A DNA stretch of 64,000 nt, from the NCBI RefSeq assembly GCF_039673065.1, contig NZ_JBDJKW010000008.1, forward strand, positions 135,615 through 199,614, given 5' to 3'. This document shows positions 1-8,179 of the stretch, one piece after another. The position numbers were made by a program, and so were the translations under genes. The DNA comes from Allobosea sp039673065. GTDB lineage: Bacteria; Pseudomonadota; Alphaproteobacteria; Rhizobiales; Beijerinckiaceae. Below the pieces are notes generated by a model. The model saw nothing but the letters and a program-made list of their open reading frames with translations, searched no databases and had not been told where the DNA came from. Positions within the stretch are counted from its first letter, which is position 1, and each line of letters begins with the position of its first letter.

Positions 1-249
1 GTGCCGGTCATCACCATCGCCGGCCTGCAGCTCGGCTCGATCATCGCCTTCGCCATCATCACCGAGACGGTGTTCCAGTGGCCGGGCATGGGCCTGCTCT
101 TCCTCAGCGCGGTGCAGCGCGTCGATATCCCGATCATGGCGGCCTATCTGCTGCTGATCTCCTTCCTGTTCGTGGTGATCAACCTGATCGTCGACCTGCT
201 CTATGCCGCGGTCGATCCGCGCCTGCGCGCCACCGTCGGCTCGCATTGA
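1..249 (+). CDS. Peptide-type ABC transporter permease, C-terminal part (5' end outside window)
   Basis: This is the end of an inner-membrane permease of the DppB/OppB kind, one of the two channel subunits of a dipeptide, oligopeptide or nickel ABC importer. The reading frame is open from base 1, so the true start lies upstream of the window. The visible 82 residues hold the final part of the permease domain (ITETVFQWPGMG, typical of DppB) and a last membrane segment ending LIVDLLYAAVDPRLR, the usual C-terminal signature of this family. A second permease and two ATPases follow on the same strand, forming one transport operon. The substrate cannot be told from this fragment. Confidence 0.9.
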   Translation: MPVITIAGLQLGSIIAFAIITETVFQWPGMGLLFLSAVQRVDIPIMAAYLLLISFLFVVINLIVDLLYAAVDPRLRATVGSH

Positions 250-364
250 GGGAGGGATCGATGCTCGACCGTCAGGTGCTGCGCCACCCGTTCCCACCCG
301 CGACCCGCATCTTCCTCGCCGCCGGCAGGGCGAAGGCCTTCGCGCCAACCTGCGGAGGAGCGTC

Positions 365-1309
365 ATGACCGACACGACCGGTTCCGCCACGAAGCCGCCC
401 TCCCTCTGGGCCCGCTTCCTCGACAGCGACATCCTGGCGAGCTTCCTGCGCTCCAAGGTGACGATGGTCGCCGCCTTCGTGGTGCTGCTCCTCTTCATCG
501 GCGCCGCCTTCTCGCCCTGGATCGCGCCGACCGACCCGTTCGACCCGGCCAGCGTATTCCTCTCCGACGCCAACATCCCGCCGGCCTGGCAGGATGGCGG
601 CGATCCGCGCTTCCTGCTCGGCACCGACGATCAGGGCCGCGACCTCTATTCGGCGATCCTCTACGGCCTGCGCGTCTCGCTGATCGTCGGCGGCCTCGGC
701 GTGCTGCTGGCGGCGACGATCGGCATCACGCTCGGCCTGCTCGCCGGCTATCTCGGCGGCCGGGTCGACGCGCTGATCATGCGCATCGCCGACGTGCAGC
801 TGACCTTCCCCGCCATCCTGATCGCGCTGCTGATCGACGGCGTGGTGCGCGGCATCTTCAAGGGGGCGAACCGCGAGGACACCGCGCTCTACGTGCTGGT
901 GATCTCGATCGGCCTGAGCTTCTGGGTGCAGTATGCCCGCACCATCCGCGGCTCGACCCTGGTCGAGCGCAACAAGGACTATGTCCAGGCCGCCCGCCTC
1001 GTCGGCCTGCCGGCGCCGCTGATCATGCTGCGCCATGTCCTGCCCAATGTGATCGGCCCGGTGCTGGTCATCCTCACCATCAACCTGGCGCTCGCGGTCA
1101 TCACCGAGGCGACCCTGTCCTTCCTGGGCGTCGGCCTGCCGCCGACCCAGCCCTCGCTCGGCACGCTGATCTCGATCGGCAACCGCTATCTGTTCTCGGG
1201 GGACTGGTGGATCGTCGCCTTCCCCGGCGCGACGCTGGCCATCCTCGTCCTGGCGGTGAACCTGCTCGGCGACTGGCTGCGCGACGCCCTCAACCCCAGG
1301 CTGAGGTGA
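365..1309 (+). CDS. Peptide-type ABC transporter permease (DppC/OppC family)
   Basis: This is the second channel subunit of the peptide/nickel-type ABC importer, 314 residues. The ATG at 365 is chosen because GGAGGAG lies just before it; an open frame continues upstream to 203, but that part has no such site and is low-complexity. A first membrane segment lies near residues 31-51, then a periplasmic loop with the family-typical LLGTDDQGRDLYS, then five more membrane segments. The cytoplasmic coupling loop (ARLVGLPAPLIMLRHVLPN) matches the EAA motif that contacts the ATPase. It is followed after 4 bp by the first ATPase gene. The binding protein of the system must lie upstream, outside the window. 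Confidence 0.93.
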   Translation: MTDTTGSATKPPSLWARFLDSDILASFLRSKVTMVAAFVVLLLFIGAAFSPWIAPTDPFDPASVFLSDANIPPAWQDGGDPRFLLGTDDQGRDLYSAILYGLRVSLIVGGLGVLLAATIGITLGLLAGYLGGRVDALIMRIADVQLTFPAILIALLIDGVVRGIFKGANREDTALYVLVISIGLSFWVQYARTIRGSTLVERNKDYVQAARLVGLPAPLIMLRHVLPNVIGPVLVILTINLALAVITEATLSFLGVGLPPTQPSLGTLISIGNRYLFSGDWWIVAFPGATLAILVLAVNLLGDWLRDALNPRLR

Positions 1310-1313
1310 GCCG

Positions 1314-2315
1314 ATGACGGAACCAGTGATCTCGGTCCGCGACCTCACGGTCGAGTTCGTGACGCGGCGCGGCACGTTGCGCGCGCTCGACAAGGTCTCC
1401 TTCGACGTCGCCCGCGGCGAGGTGCTCGGCGTGGTCGGCGAATCGGGTGCCGGCAAGTCGGTGACCGGCTCGGCGATCATCGGGCTGATCGACCCGCCCG
1501 GACGCATCGCCGGCGGCGAGATCCGCCTGGCGGGCGAGCGCATCGACAACCTGCCGCAGGAGCGCATGCGCCGCATCCGCGGCAAGCGCATCGGCATGAT
1601 CTTCCAGGACCCGCTGACCAGCCTCAACCCGCTCTATCGCGTCGGCGAGCAGCTGGTCGAGACGATCCGCACCCATACCGATCTCGACGCGGCCGGCGCG
1701 CGCAAGCGCGCCATCGCGCTGCTCGACGAGGTCGGCATCCCGGCACCCGACCGGCGCATCGACGGCTATCCGCACGAGTTCTCCGGCGGCATGCGCCAGC
1801 GCGTGGTGATCGCGCTCGCGCTCTGTGCCGAGCCCGACTTCATCATCGCCGACGAGCCGACCACCGCGCTCGACGTCTCGGTGCAGGCGCAGATCATCGC
1901 GCTGATCAAGCGGCTCTGCAAGGAACGCGGCACCTCGGTGATGCTGGTCACCCACGATATGGGCGTCATCGCCGAGACGGCCGACCGGGTCGCGGTGATG
2001 TATGCCGGGCGCATCGCCGAGATCGGCCCGGTGCGCGATGTGGTCAAGGCGCCGCTGCACCCTTACGCCCGCGGGCTGATGGGCGCGATCCCCTCGATCG
2101 AGGGCGATGCCGAGCGGCTGGTGCAGATTCCCGGCGCCATGCCGCGCCTGTCCAATATCCCGCGCGGCTGCGCCTTCAATCCGCGCTGCGGCGAGGTGTT
2201 CGAGCGCTGCCGCGTCGAGCGGCCGGAGCTGATCGACGTCGAGGGCCGGCAGGTCGCCTGCCATCTCTACGACCGCGAGCACCAACCCGCCCGCACTGGG
2301 GAGATCGCGGCATGA
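1314..2315 (+). CDS. Peptide-type ABC transporter ATPase (DppD/OppD family)
   Basis: This is the first of two ATP-hydrolysing subunits of the peptide-type importer, 333 residues, cytoplasmic face of the membrane. The Walker A motif GESGAGKS is at residues 42-49, the signature is FSGGMRQRV, and Walker B is FIIADEPTTAL. The C-terminal extension with spaced cysteines (GCAFNPRC...ERC) is the oligopeptide-transporter C-terminal domain that in relatives binds an Fe-S cluster. Its stop overlaps the next start by 4 bp (ATGA), which suggests translational coupling. Family assignment is firm; the transported substrate is not determined. Confidence 0.95.
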   Translation: MTEPVISVRDLTVEFVTRRGTLRALDKVSFDVARGEVLGVVGESGAGKSVTGSAIIGLIDPPGRIAGGEIRLAGERIDNLPQERMRRIRGKRIGMIFQDPLTSLNPLYRVGEQLVETIRTHTDLDAAGARKRAIALLDEVGIPAPDRRIDGYPHEFSGGMRQRVVIALALCAEPDFIIADEPTTALDVSVQAQIIALIKRLCKERGTSVMLVTHDMGVIAETADRVAVMYAGRIAEIGPVRDVVKAPLHPYARGLMGAIPSIEGDAERLVQIPGAMPRLSNIPRGCAFNPRCGEVFERCRVERPELIDVEGRQVACHLYDREHQPARTGEIAA

Positions 2316-3304
2316 CAGAGCGGCCCTTCGTCGAGGTGCGCGACCTCAGGCGCGTCTTCGACGTCTCCAAGCCCTGGCTGAACCGCATGCTGGAGCGGCA
2401 GGACAAGCAGTTCCTCAAGGCGGTCGACGGCGTCTCCTTCGATATCCGCAAGGGCGAGACCTTCGCGCTCGTCGGCGAGTCCGGTTCGGGCAAGTCGACG
2501 GTGGCGCGCATGGTGGTCGGGCTGCTGCCGCCCTCCGGCGGCGCGGTCTCGATCGACGGCATCTCGATGACCGACCGCGCCGTCTCGCAGGAGCGCCAGC
2601 GCCTGCGCCGGCGCATCCAGATGATCTTCCAGGACCCTTACGCCTCGCTGAACCCGCGCTGGCGGGTCGGGCGGATCATCGCCGAGCCGATCCGCGCCTT
2701 CGACGTGATCCAGGGCGAGCAGGCGATCACCGCCCGCGTCGGCGAGCTGCTGACGCTGGTCGGCCTGCATCCCGACGACGCCAAGAAGTTCCCGCACGAA
2801 TTCTCCGGCGGCCAGCGCCAGCGCATCGCGATCGCCCGCGCGCTCGCGGCCGATGCCGAGTTCATCGTCTGCGACGAGCCGACCTCGGCGCTCGACGTCT
2901 CGGTGCAGGCGCAGATCCTCAACCTGATGCGCGACCTGCAGGAGCGGCTCGGGCTGACCTATCTGTTCATCTCGCACAATCTCGCGGTCGTGCGGCACAT
3001 GGCGACGCGCATCGGCGTGATGTATCTCGGCCGCCTCGTCGAGGTCTCGGAAGGCAAGCGGCTCTTTTCCGACCCGCGCCATCCCTATACCCGCATGCTG
3101 CTCGAGGCGGTGCCGGACCTCGCCATGGTCGGCAAGCCGCGCGAGGGCGTGAAGGGCGAGATCCCGAACCCGATCGACCCGCCCTCGGGCTGCACCTTCC
3201 ATCCGCGCTGCCCGCTGGTCTTCGACCGCTGCCGGGTCGAGGCGCCGGCGGTGATCGACGGCGTCGCCTGCCATGCGGTGAACCAGGGCCGCGCCGCCGC
3301 CTGA
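2312..3304 (+). CDS. Peptide-type ABC transporter ATPase (DppF/OppF family)
   Basis: This is the second ATPase of the same importer, 330 residues, and would form a heterodimer with the preceding subunit. Visible motifs are Walker A GESGSGKS, signature FSGGQRQRI, Walker B FIVCDEPTSAL, and a C-terminal oligopeptide-transporter domain with GCTFHPRC and DRC cysteines. It starts inside the end of the upstream gene with a 4 bp overlap and is the last gene of the operon. The convergent protease gene ends only 5 bp beyond it, and no clear terminator stem is visible between them. Confidence 0.95.
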   Translation: MTERPFVEVRDLRRVFDVSKPWLNRMLERQDKQFLKAVDGVSFDIRKGETFALVGESGSGKSTVARMVVGLLPPSGGAVSIDGISMTDRAVSQERQRLRRRIQMIFQDPYASLNPRWRVGRIIAEPIRAFDVIQGEQAITARVGELLTLVGLHPDDAKKFPHEFSGGQRQRIAIARALAADAEFIVCDEPTSALDVSVQAQILNLMRDLQERLGLTYLFISHNLAVVRHMATRIGVMYLGRLVEVSEGKRLFSDPRHPYTRMLLEAVPDLAMVGKPREGVKGEIPNPIDPPSGCTFHPRCPLVFDRCRVEAPAVIDGVACHAVNQGRAAA

Positions 3305-3309
3305 AGGCC

Positions 3310-4401
3310 TTAAGAGGGCGGCAGCGGGCGCGACCAGGGTCCGCCCGCCTTCGAGGTCTCGACGATCTCCGTCAGGGGCTGGCGCGCGCCGACGCCCGGC
3401 GGGCCGTGCGGCGCGTCATCCGGCATCCGCCCGCCCGCCATCTCGACCAGCGCCTGGATGCGCTTGGTGATCGAGGGATGGGTCGAAAACATGTCGGCGA
3501 AGCTGTTCTGGTCGTTCTCGAAGCACATATCCATGACGCCCGACGGCACGCCGTCGAGATCGGCGCGGCCGGAGATCTTCAGCAGGGCCGAGATCATCGC
3601 ATCCGGGTTCTTGGTCAGTTCGACCGCGCCGGCATCGGCGAGATATTCGCGCGAGCGCGACAGCGACAGCCGCACCACGATCGCCAGGAACCAGGCGATC
3701 GCGATCACCGCGACGCCGATCAGGATCGCCGCGCCGCCGCCGCCCTTCCTGTCGCCGGAGGAGGACGACGATGAGGACGACGAGGAGCCGCCGAAGCCGC
3801 TGCGGCCCATGCCGCGGAACATCAGCTCGCCGACCAGCGAGATCACGCCGGCGATCACCACGGCGATCACCATCAGCCGGACGTCGCCATTACGGATGTG
3901 GGTGAGCTCATGGGCGATCACCGCCTCGAGCTCCTCGTCGCTCAGCGCTTCGATCAGCCCGCTGGTCAGGGTGACGGTGAACTGCTTGTCGTTGACGCCG
4001 CTGGCGAAGGCATTGAGCGCGTCGCTCTGGATGATGGCGAGCTTGGGCGTCGTCATGCCCCGCGAGATGCACAAGGTCTCCAGCATGCGGAAGAGCTTGG
4101 GATTGTCGCTCTGCGTGATGCCCCGCGCGCCCGTGACCGAGCCGATCAGCGCGACATTGGTCTTGAAGCCGATCAGCACCCAGGCGCCGGTCGCCAGCGT
4201 GATATAGGGCAGCCAGGAGACGAAGCTCGCGCTGGCGTCGCTGATCGGGTCCCGGTAGGGCGAGCCGCCATAGCCATAGGCGACCAGCATCAGCCCCCAG
4301 CAGCTCAGATAGACCAGCAGGAACAGGCCGGCGATCAGCAGCCGCGAGCGGATGCGGTTGCTGCGCTGGTGGGTGTAGAGCCCGAAGGCCTGGGCTGGCA
4401 T
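3310..4401 (-). CDS. M48 family membrane zinc metalloprotease (HtpX-like)
   Basis: This predicted inner-membrane zinc endopeptidase of 363 residues probably degrades misfolded membrane proteins, as HtpX does. Two membrane segments near residues 20-45 and 61-95 precede the catalytic HELTH at 164-168. A later Glu in SREYLADAGA supplies the third zinc ligand. Between the catalytic helix and a further membrane segment is a run of about ten serines followed by glycines, probably a flexible linker. It lies 10 bp downstream of lemA on the same strand. LemA-M48 protease pairs are common in bacteria, so the two likely act together. It is convergent with the ABC operon. Confidence 0.9.
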   Translation of the reverse strand: MPAQAFGLYTHQRSNRIRSRLLIAGLFLLVYLSCWGLMLVAYGYGGSPYRDPISDASASFVSWLPYITLATGAWVLIGFKTNVALIGSVTGARGITQSDNPKLFRMLETLCISRGMTTPKLAIIQSDALNAFASGVNDKQFTVTLTSGLIEALSDEELEAVIAHELTHIRNGDVRLMVIAVVIAGVISLVGELMFRGMGRSGFGGSSSSSSSSSSGDRKGGGGAAILIGVAVIAIAWFLAIVVRLSLSRSREYLADAGAVELTKNPDAMISALLKISGRADLDGVPSGVMDMCFENDQNSFADMFSTHPSITKRIQALVEMAGGRMPDDAPHGPPGVGARQPLTEIVETSKAGGPWSRPLPPS

Positions 4402-4411
4402 GGCCGGCCCT

Positions 4412-4969
4412 CTAGAACTTCACGCTGGGCGCGACCTCGATCTGGGCGCGGGCCTGCTCGCCGACATCGAAGAATTCGCGCGCGGTGAAGCCCATCTGCG
4501 GCGCGAACAGCACGGCCGGGAAGGCCTGGATGCCGGTGTTGTACTCGCTGACCGCGTTGTTGAAGAAGCGCCGCGCCGCGGCCAGCTTGTCCTCGACAGT
4601 GCCGAGATCCTGCTGGAGCTGCTGGAAGTTGGCGCTGGCCTTGAGGTCGGGATAGGCCTCGCCGAGGGCGAGCAGCCGGCCGACGGCGCCGCCGAGCTGC
4701 TGCTCCGCCACCGCCTGGTCGTGCGCGCCAGTGGCCTGCTGGGCGGCATTGCGCGCCTTGATCACCGCGTCGAAGGTCTCCTTCTCGTGCGCGGCATAAC
4801 CCTTCACCGTCTCTACGAGGTTGGGAATCAGGTCGTGGCGCTGCTTGAGCTGGACGTCGATGTCGGCGAAGGCCTGGTTGACGCGCTGGCGCATCGCGAC
4901 CAGCCCGTTATAGGTCATCACCAGATAGACCACGAGGGCGGCGATCAGTCCGAGCAGGGCCCAGCCCAT
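4412..4969 (-). CDS. LemA family membrane protein
   Basis: This 185-residue protein has one N-terminal membrane anchor (about residues 2-20) and then the long helical LemA domain, including the family hallmark QLKQRHDLIPNLVETVKGYA. The C-terminal FPAVLFAPQMGFTAREFFD is also typical. The ATG at 4969 is preceded by a strong AAGGAG site. The open frame continues far upstream antisense to the kinase genes, but that part is a composition artefact. The precise function of LemA proteins is not settled; the conserved pairing with an M48 protease suggests a role in membrane protein quality control. Confidence 0.92.
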   Translation of the reverse strand: MGWALLGLIAALVVYLVMTYNGLVAMRQRVNQAFADIDVQLKQRHDLIPNLVETVKGYAAHEKETFDAVIKARNAAQQATGAHDQAVAEQQLGGAVGRLLALGEAYPDLKASANFQQLQQDLGTVEDKLAAARRFFNNAVSEYNTGIQAFPAVLFAPQMGFTAREFFDVGEQARAQIEVAPSVKF

Positions 4970-5113
4970 GGCATTCTCCTTCGGCGGGAGGCGGCGTTGG
5001 CGCAACCTCGCATGAAACGGTCGCGCGGGGAAAGGTCGGCACCCCGGCGCGGCCCGGTTCTTGTGGCCGTCTGAGGCGAAATCCGGGATGCGGGCGCGCG
5101 GGGAGGGGGAGCG

Positions 5114-6664
5114 ATGAGGGACTGGCTTCGCCCGCTCGGCCCGGGACCGGCGCGCGGCGCCTATCTCAAGGCCGCGGGCCTCGTGCTCCTGGCCGCGATC
5201 CCGACCGCGGCCATGCTGACCTTCACCCCGCTGGAGACGGCGTCCGCCCTGTTCATGCTGCCCGGGCTGGTCGCCGCCGTCCGTTACGGTACCGGCCCCG
5301 CCATCTTCGCGGCGCTGCTCGGCGCGGTGATGTCGGCGCTGTTCTACGATCCCGTGCTCAGCGTGCTGGTGGTGACGCCGTCGCAGATCATCGATCTCGC
5401 GATCTCGCTCATCGTCGCGATCACCATCGGGCGGCTCGCCGGGCAGCTCAGGGCCGAGATGGTCCGCGTCCGCGAGGGCGAACGCCGGGTGCGCCGCCTC
5501 TACGAACTCGGCAGCGAGATCGCCGGCGCCGGCGACCTGCCGGCGATCTATGACATCGTCGCCCGCCATATGGGCGAGGAACTCGGCCGCGCGGTGGTGC
5601 TGTTCGCGCCGAACGAGGCGGGCGCGTGGGGGCCGGTCCGGGCCGACGCGGATGCGGTGGTGCCGGGGCTGGCGACCGAGGTCGAGGCCTTCGCCGCGCG
5701 CGCGCCGCACGATGGCGGCACCGAGATCGACCTCGTCGCGCCGCCGGGCGCCGGGCGCTGGCTGCTCTGCCGCCTCGGCGCCGCCAGTCGCCACGGCGCC
5801 GTGCTCGCGGTTGCGATGGAGGACGGCGCGGCCGGCGCGACGGGCGAGGTGCTGGTCCAGGTGCGCTCGATCCTGGAGGAGGGCGCCCGCTCGCTCGAGC
5901 GCCTCGGCCTCAGCCGCGCGCTGGAGGAACGCCAGCTGCGCCGGCGCAGCGACCTGCTGCGCGACATGCTGATGGGCGCGGTCTCGCATGATCTGCGCAC
6001 GCCCGTCGCCAGCATCATGGGCGCGGCGAGCGTGATCTCCGGGGCGCCCGCGCTGGCGGCGGAGCCGGAGCTGGTCGCGCTCGCCGAGGCGATCGCGCTG
6101 GAAGCGCGCCGGCTCGATCGCCGCATCCAGAACCTGCTCGACGTCACCCGCATCCGCGCCGGCGCGCTGCAGCCGCGGCTGGAGGACATCGAGGCAACCG
6201 ACATCGTCAACGCGGTGCTCGCCGGGCTGTCGGAACGGCTGCTCGACCGGCGCGTCGCCCTCACGGTCGCCGACGCGCACCCTTGGGTCCGCGTCGACCC
6301 GGTGCTGATCGAGCAGGCACTGGTCAACATCCTGGACAATGCCGCCAAATACGCGCCTGCCGGGGCGCCGGTGGCGATCGCGCTCGGGCGCAGCGGCGAC
6401 CGCCTCGCCATCGACGTGCGCGACGAGGGGCCGGGCCTCGACGGCGGCGAGCAGGCGCATCTTTTCGAACGCTTCTATCGCGGCGAGCGTCATGCCGATA
6501 TTGCTGGCGGCAGCGGGCTCGGCCTGACCATCGCGCGCACCTTCGTCGAGGCCTGTGGCGGCACGATCGAGGCGCTGAGCGGCGGGCCGGGCCAGGGCAC
6601 GACGATGCGCATTCTGCTCCCCGTCTCGCCGGCGGGAGCGACCAGGGAGGACGAGGATGGCTGA
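5114..6664 (+). CDS. KdpD-like sensor histidine kinase, short form
   Basis: This 516-residue membrane sensor kinase autophosphorylates and passes the phosphate to the response regulator encoded next. It begins with a DUF4118-type bundle of membrane helices (about 17-110), then a GAF-like domain (about 130-265), a dimerisation helix with the phosphoacceptor His292 in AVSHDLRTP, and an ATPase domain with N box NILDNAAKYAP, G1 DEGPGLDG, F box LFERFYRG and G2 GGSGLGLTIA. True KdpD has a long N-terminal KdpD/USP region, absent here. GGGAGGGGGA precedes the ATG. No kdpFABC genes are present, so the signal sensed is unknown. The gene overlaps the regulator by 8 bp. Confidence 0.9.
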   Translation: MRDWLRPLGPGPARGAYLKAAGLVLLAAIPTAAMLTFTPLETASALFMLPGLVAAVRYGTGPAIFAALLGAVMSALFYDPVLSVLVVTPSQIIDLAISLIVAITIGRLAGQLRAEMVRVREGERRVRRLYELGSEIAGAGDLPAIYDIVARHMGEELGRAVVLFAPNEAGAWGPVRADADAVVPGLATEVEAFAARAPHDGGTEIDLVAPPGAGRWLLCRLGAASRHGAVLAVAMEDGAAGATGEVLVQVRSILEEGARSLERLGLSRALEERQLRRRSDLLRDMLMGAVSHDLRTPVASIMGAASVISGAPALAAEPELVALAEAIALEARRLDRRIQNLLDVTRIRAGALQPRLEDIEATDIVNAVLAGLSERLLDRRVALTVADAHPWVRVDPVLIEQALVNILDNAAKYAPAGAPVAIALGRSGDRLAIDVRDEGPGLDGGEQAHLFERFYRGERHADIAGGSGLGLTIARTFVEACGGTIEALSGGPGQGTTMRILLPVSPAGATREDEDG

Positions 6665-7403
6665 CGAAAGGGCGTCGACGGCGGCGCCGCTCGTGCTCGT
6701 CGTCGACGACGAGCCGCAGATCAGGCGCTTTCTCAAGACCGGCTTCGAATTGCAGGGCTTCCGCATCGTTGAGGCCGGCACGGCGCGCGAGGCGCTGGAG
6801 GTCGCGGTGATGCGCAAGCCCGATCTCGTCGTGCTCGATCTCGGCCTGCCCGATGCCGACGGCGCCAGCGTGCTCGAGCAGTTGCGCGGCTGGTTCGACG
6901 GGGCGGTGATCGTGCTCTCGGTGCGCAATGCCGAGACCGACAAGGTCGCGCTGCTCGAAAAGGGCGCCGACGACTATGTGGTCAAGCCTTTCGGCATGGC
7001 CGAGCTGCTGGCGCGCGCCCGCGTGGTGCTGCGCCGCGTGGTCAGCCGCGGTGCGCCCGAGCCGGTGCTGCGCGTCGGCGCGCTGGCGCTCGACCTCGCC
7101 CAGCGCATCGTCACGCTGAACGGCGCGCCGGTGACGCTCTCGCCCAAGCAGTTCGCGCTGCTGCGGGCGCTCGGCATGCATCACGGCAAGGTGCTGACGC
7201 ATCGCCAGCTGATGAAGGAGCTCTGGCCGCAGGACCCCGACGAGGACGTGCAGTATCTGCGCATCCTGATGAAGAAGCTGCGCGACAAGCTGGAGCCCGA
7301 CCCGGCGCGGCCGGTCTATCTGGTGACCGAGCTCGCGATCGGCTACCGCCTGCGCACCCAGGAGCAGCTCGACCTGACAGGTTATGCCGAGGTTATGCCG
7401 TAG
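6657..7403 (+). CDS. OmpR/KdpE-family response regulator
   Basis: This two-domain transcription factor of 248 residues has a receiver domain (about 10-125) with acidic pocket Asp17/Asp18, phosphoacceptor Asp61 in LVVLDLGLPD and Lys in VVKPFGMAELLAR. It is followed by a winged-helix DNA-binding domain with the KdpE-like LSPKQFALLRALGMHHGKVLTHRQLM. It overlaps the sensor kinase gene by 8 bp, so the pair is one operon. It likely responds to that kinase. The target genes are not evident; the TRAP transporter downstream is a candidate only by position. Confidence 0.92.
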   Translation: MADERASTAAPLVLVVDDEPQIRRFLKTGFELQGFRIVEAGTAREALEVAVMRKPDLVVLDLGLPDADGASVLEQLRGWFDGAVIVLSVRNAETDKVALLEKGADDYVVKPFGMAELLARARVVLRRVVSRGAPEPVLRVGALALDLAQRIVTLNGAPVTLSPKQFALLRALGMHHGKVLTHRQLMKELWPQDPDEDVQYLRILMKKLRDKLEPDPARPVYLVTELAIGYRLRTQEQLDLTGYAEVMP

Positions 7404-7567
7404 CCTTGTATAAGACATGGAACGGCTAAGCCCGTAACTGCTAGCGACGGCTCAATAAGCGCACAGGAAATGCGCCCGGAGCCGGGGCCTGTCCGGACGC
7501 CGTCCCGCGACCGCCGCGGCAGGCGTCGCAAGGCCGTTCCCGACCCCGGAGAACCCGGGGACGCCTG

Positions 7568-8179
7568 ATGTTCAAACTCTGGTTGGCGCTCGCCACCGTC
7601 GGCGGCATGGCCGCGATGGTCTGGCTGGCCTGGACCTTCTGCCGGCAATTGCTGCCCTTCGCGCATGCGGTCGACCGCCTCGGCGGCTGGCTCGGCGTAA
7701 TCGCGAGCTGGCTGGTGCTGCTCGCCTGCCTGGTCAGCGCCGGCAACGCCTCGATCCGCTACCTGGTCTCGTCCAGCTCCAATGCCTGGCTCGAGCTGCA
7801 ATGGTACATGTTCGCCGGCATGGTCCTGCTCGGCGCGGCCAACACGCTGCGCGTCAACGAGCATGTCCGGGTCGACCTGCTCTACGGCATGGTCTCCGAC
7901 CGCACCCGCCACTGGATCGACCTGATCGGCGGCGCGGTGTTCCTGACGCCGATGTGCGTCGTGCTGATCTGGTTCACCTGGCCCTGGTTCGTCCAGGCCT
8001 GGACGCTGAACGAGACCTCCAGCAATGCCGGCGGCCTGATCCGCTGGCCCGTGATCCTGCTGCTGCCGGTCGGCTTCTCGCTGCTGCTGCTGCAAGGCAT
8101 GTCCGAGATGATCAAGCGCGCCGCAGCGCTGCGCGGCTTCCACCAGCACGAATTCGCTTACGAGAAGCCGCTGCAATGA
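7568..8179 (+). CDS. TRAP transporter small permease (DctQ family)
   Basis: This is the small membrane subunit of a tripartite ATP-independent periplasmic transporter, 203 residues with four predicted membrane helices. The features WLVLLACLVSAGNASIRYLVSSSSNAWLELQWYMFA and VNEHVRVDLLYG are typical of the subgroup annotated for mannitol or chloroaromatic compounds (residues listed in two separate pieces of the same protein region). GGGGA precedes the ATG. Its last bases overlap the large permease start (ATGA). No DctP-type binding protein gene is present on either side, so the substrate cannot be inferred and the receptor must be encoded elsewhere. Confidence 0.85.
   Translation: MFKLWLALATVGGMAAMVWLAWTFCRQLLPFAHAVDRLGGWLGVIASWLVLLACLVSAGNASIRYLVSSSSNAWLELQWYMFAGMVLLGAANTLRVNEHVRVDLLYGMVSDRTRHWIDLIGGAVFLTPMCVVLIWFTWPWFVQAWTLNETSSNAGGLIRWPVILLLPVGFSLLLLQGMSEMIKRAAALRGFHQHEFAYEKPLQ

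Noticed and set aside
272..1627. 451-codon open frame on the minus strand across the permease and ATPase genes
   Set aside because: Composition artefact: the high-GC third codon bias of the real plus-strand genes leaves the antisense frame open; residues are Arg/Asp/His-rich repeats without domains.
3740..3790. Serine-codon repeat in the M48 protease gene as a possible functional repeat
   Set aside because: A simple run of about ten Ser and Gly codons in a linker; no regular unit or array.
4970..6943. Upstream extension of the lemA frame to give an 843-residue protein
   Set aside because: The extension is antisense to the kinase and regulator genes, is low-complexity, and a strong ribosome site fixes the lemA start at 4969.
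7377..7402. Tandem GGTTATGCCG copies at the end of the regulator gene
   Set aside because: Only two copies, inside coding sequence and explained by a short duplicated codon run.
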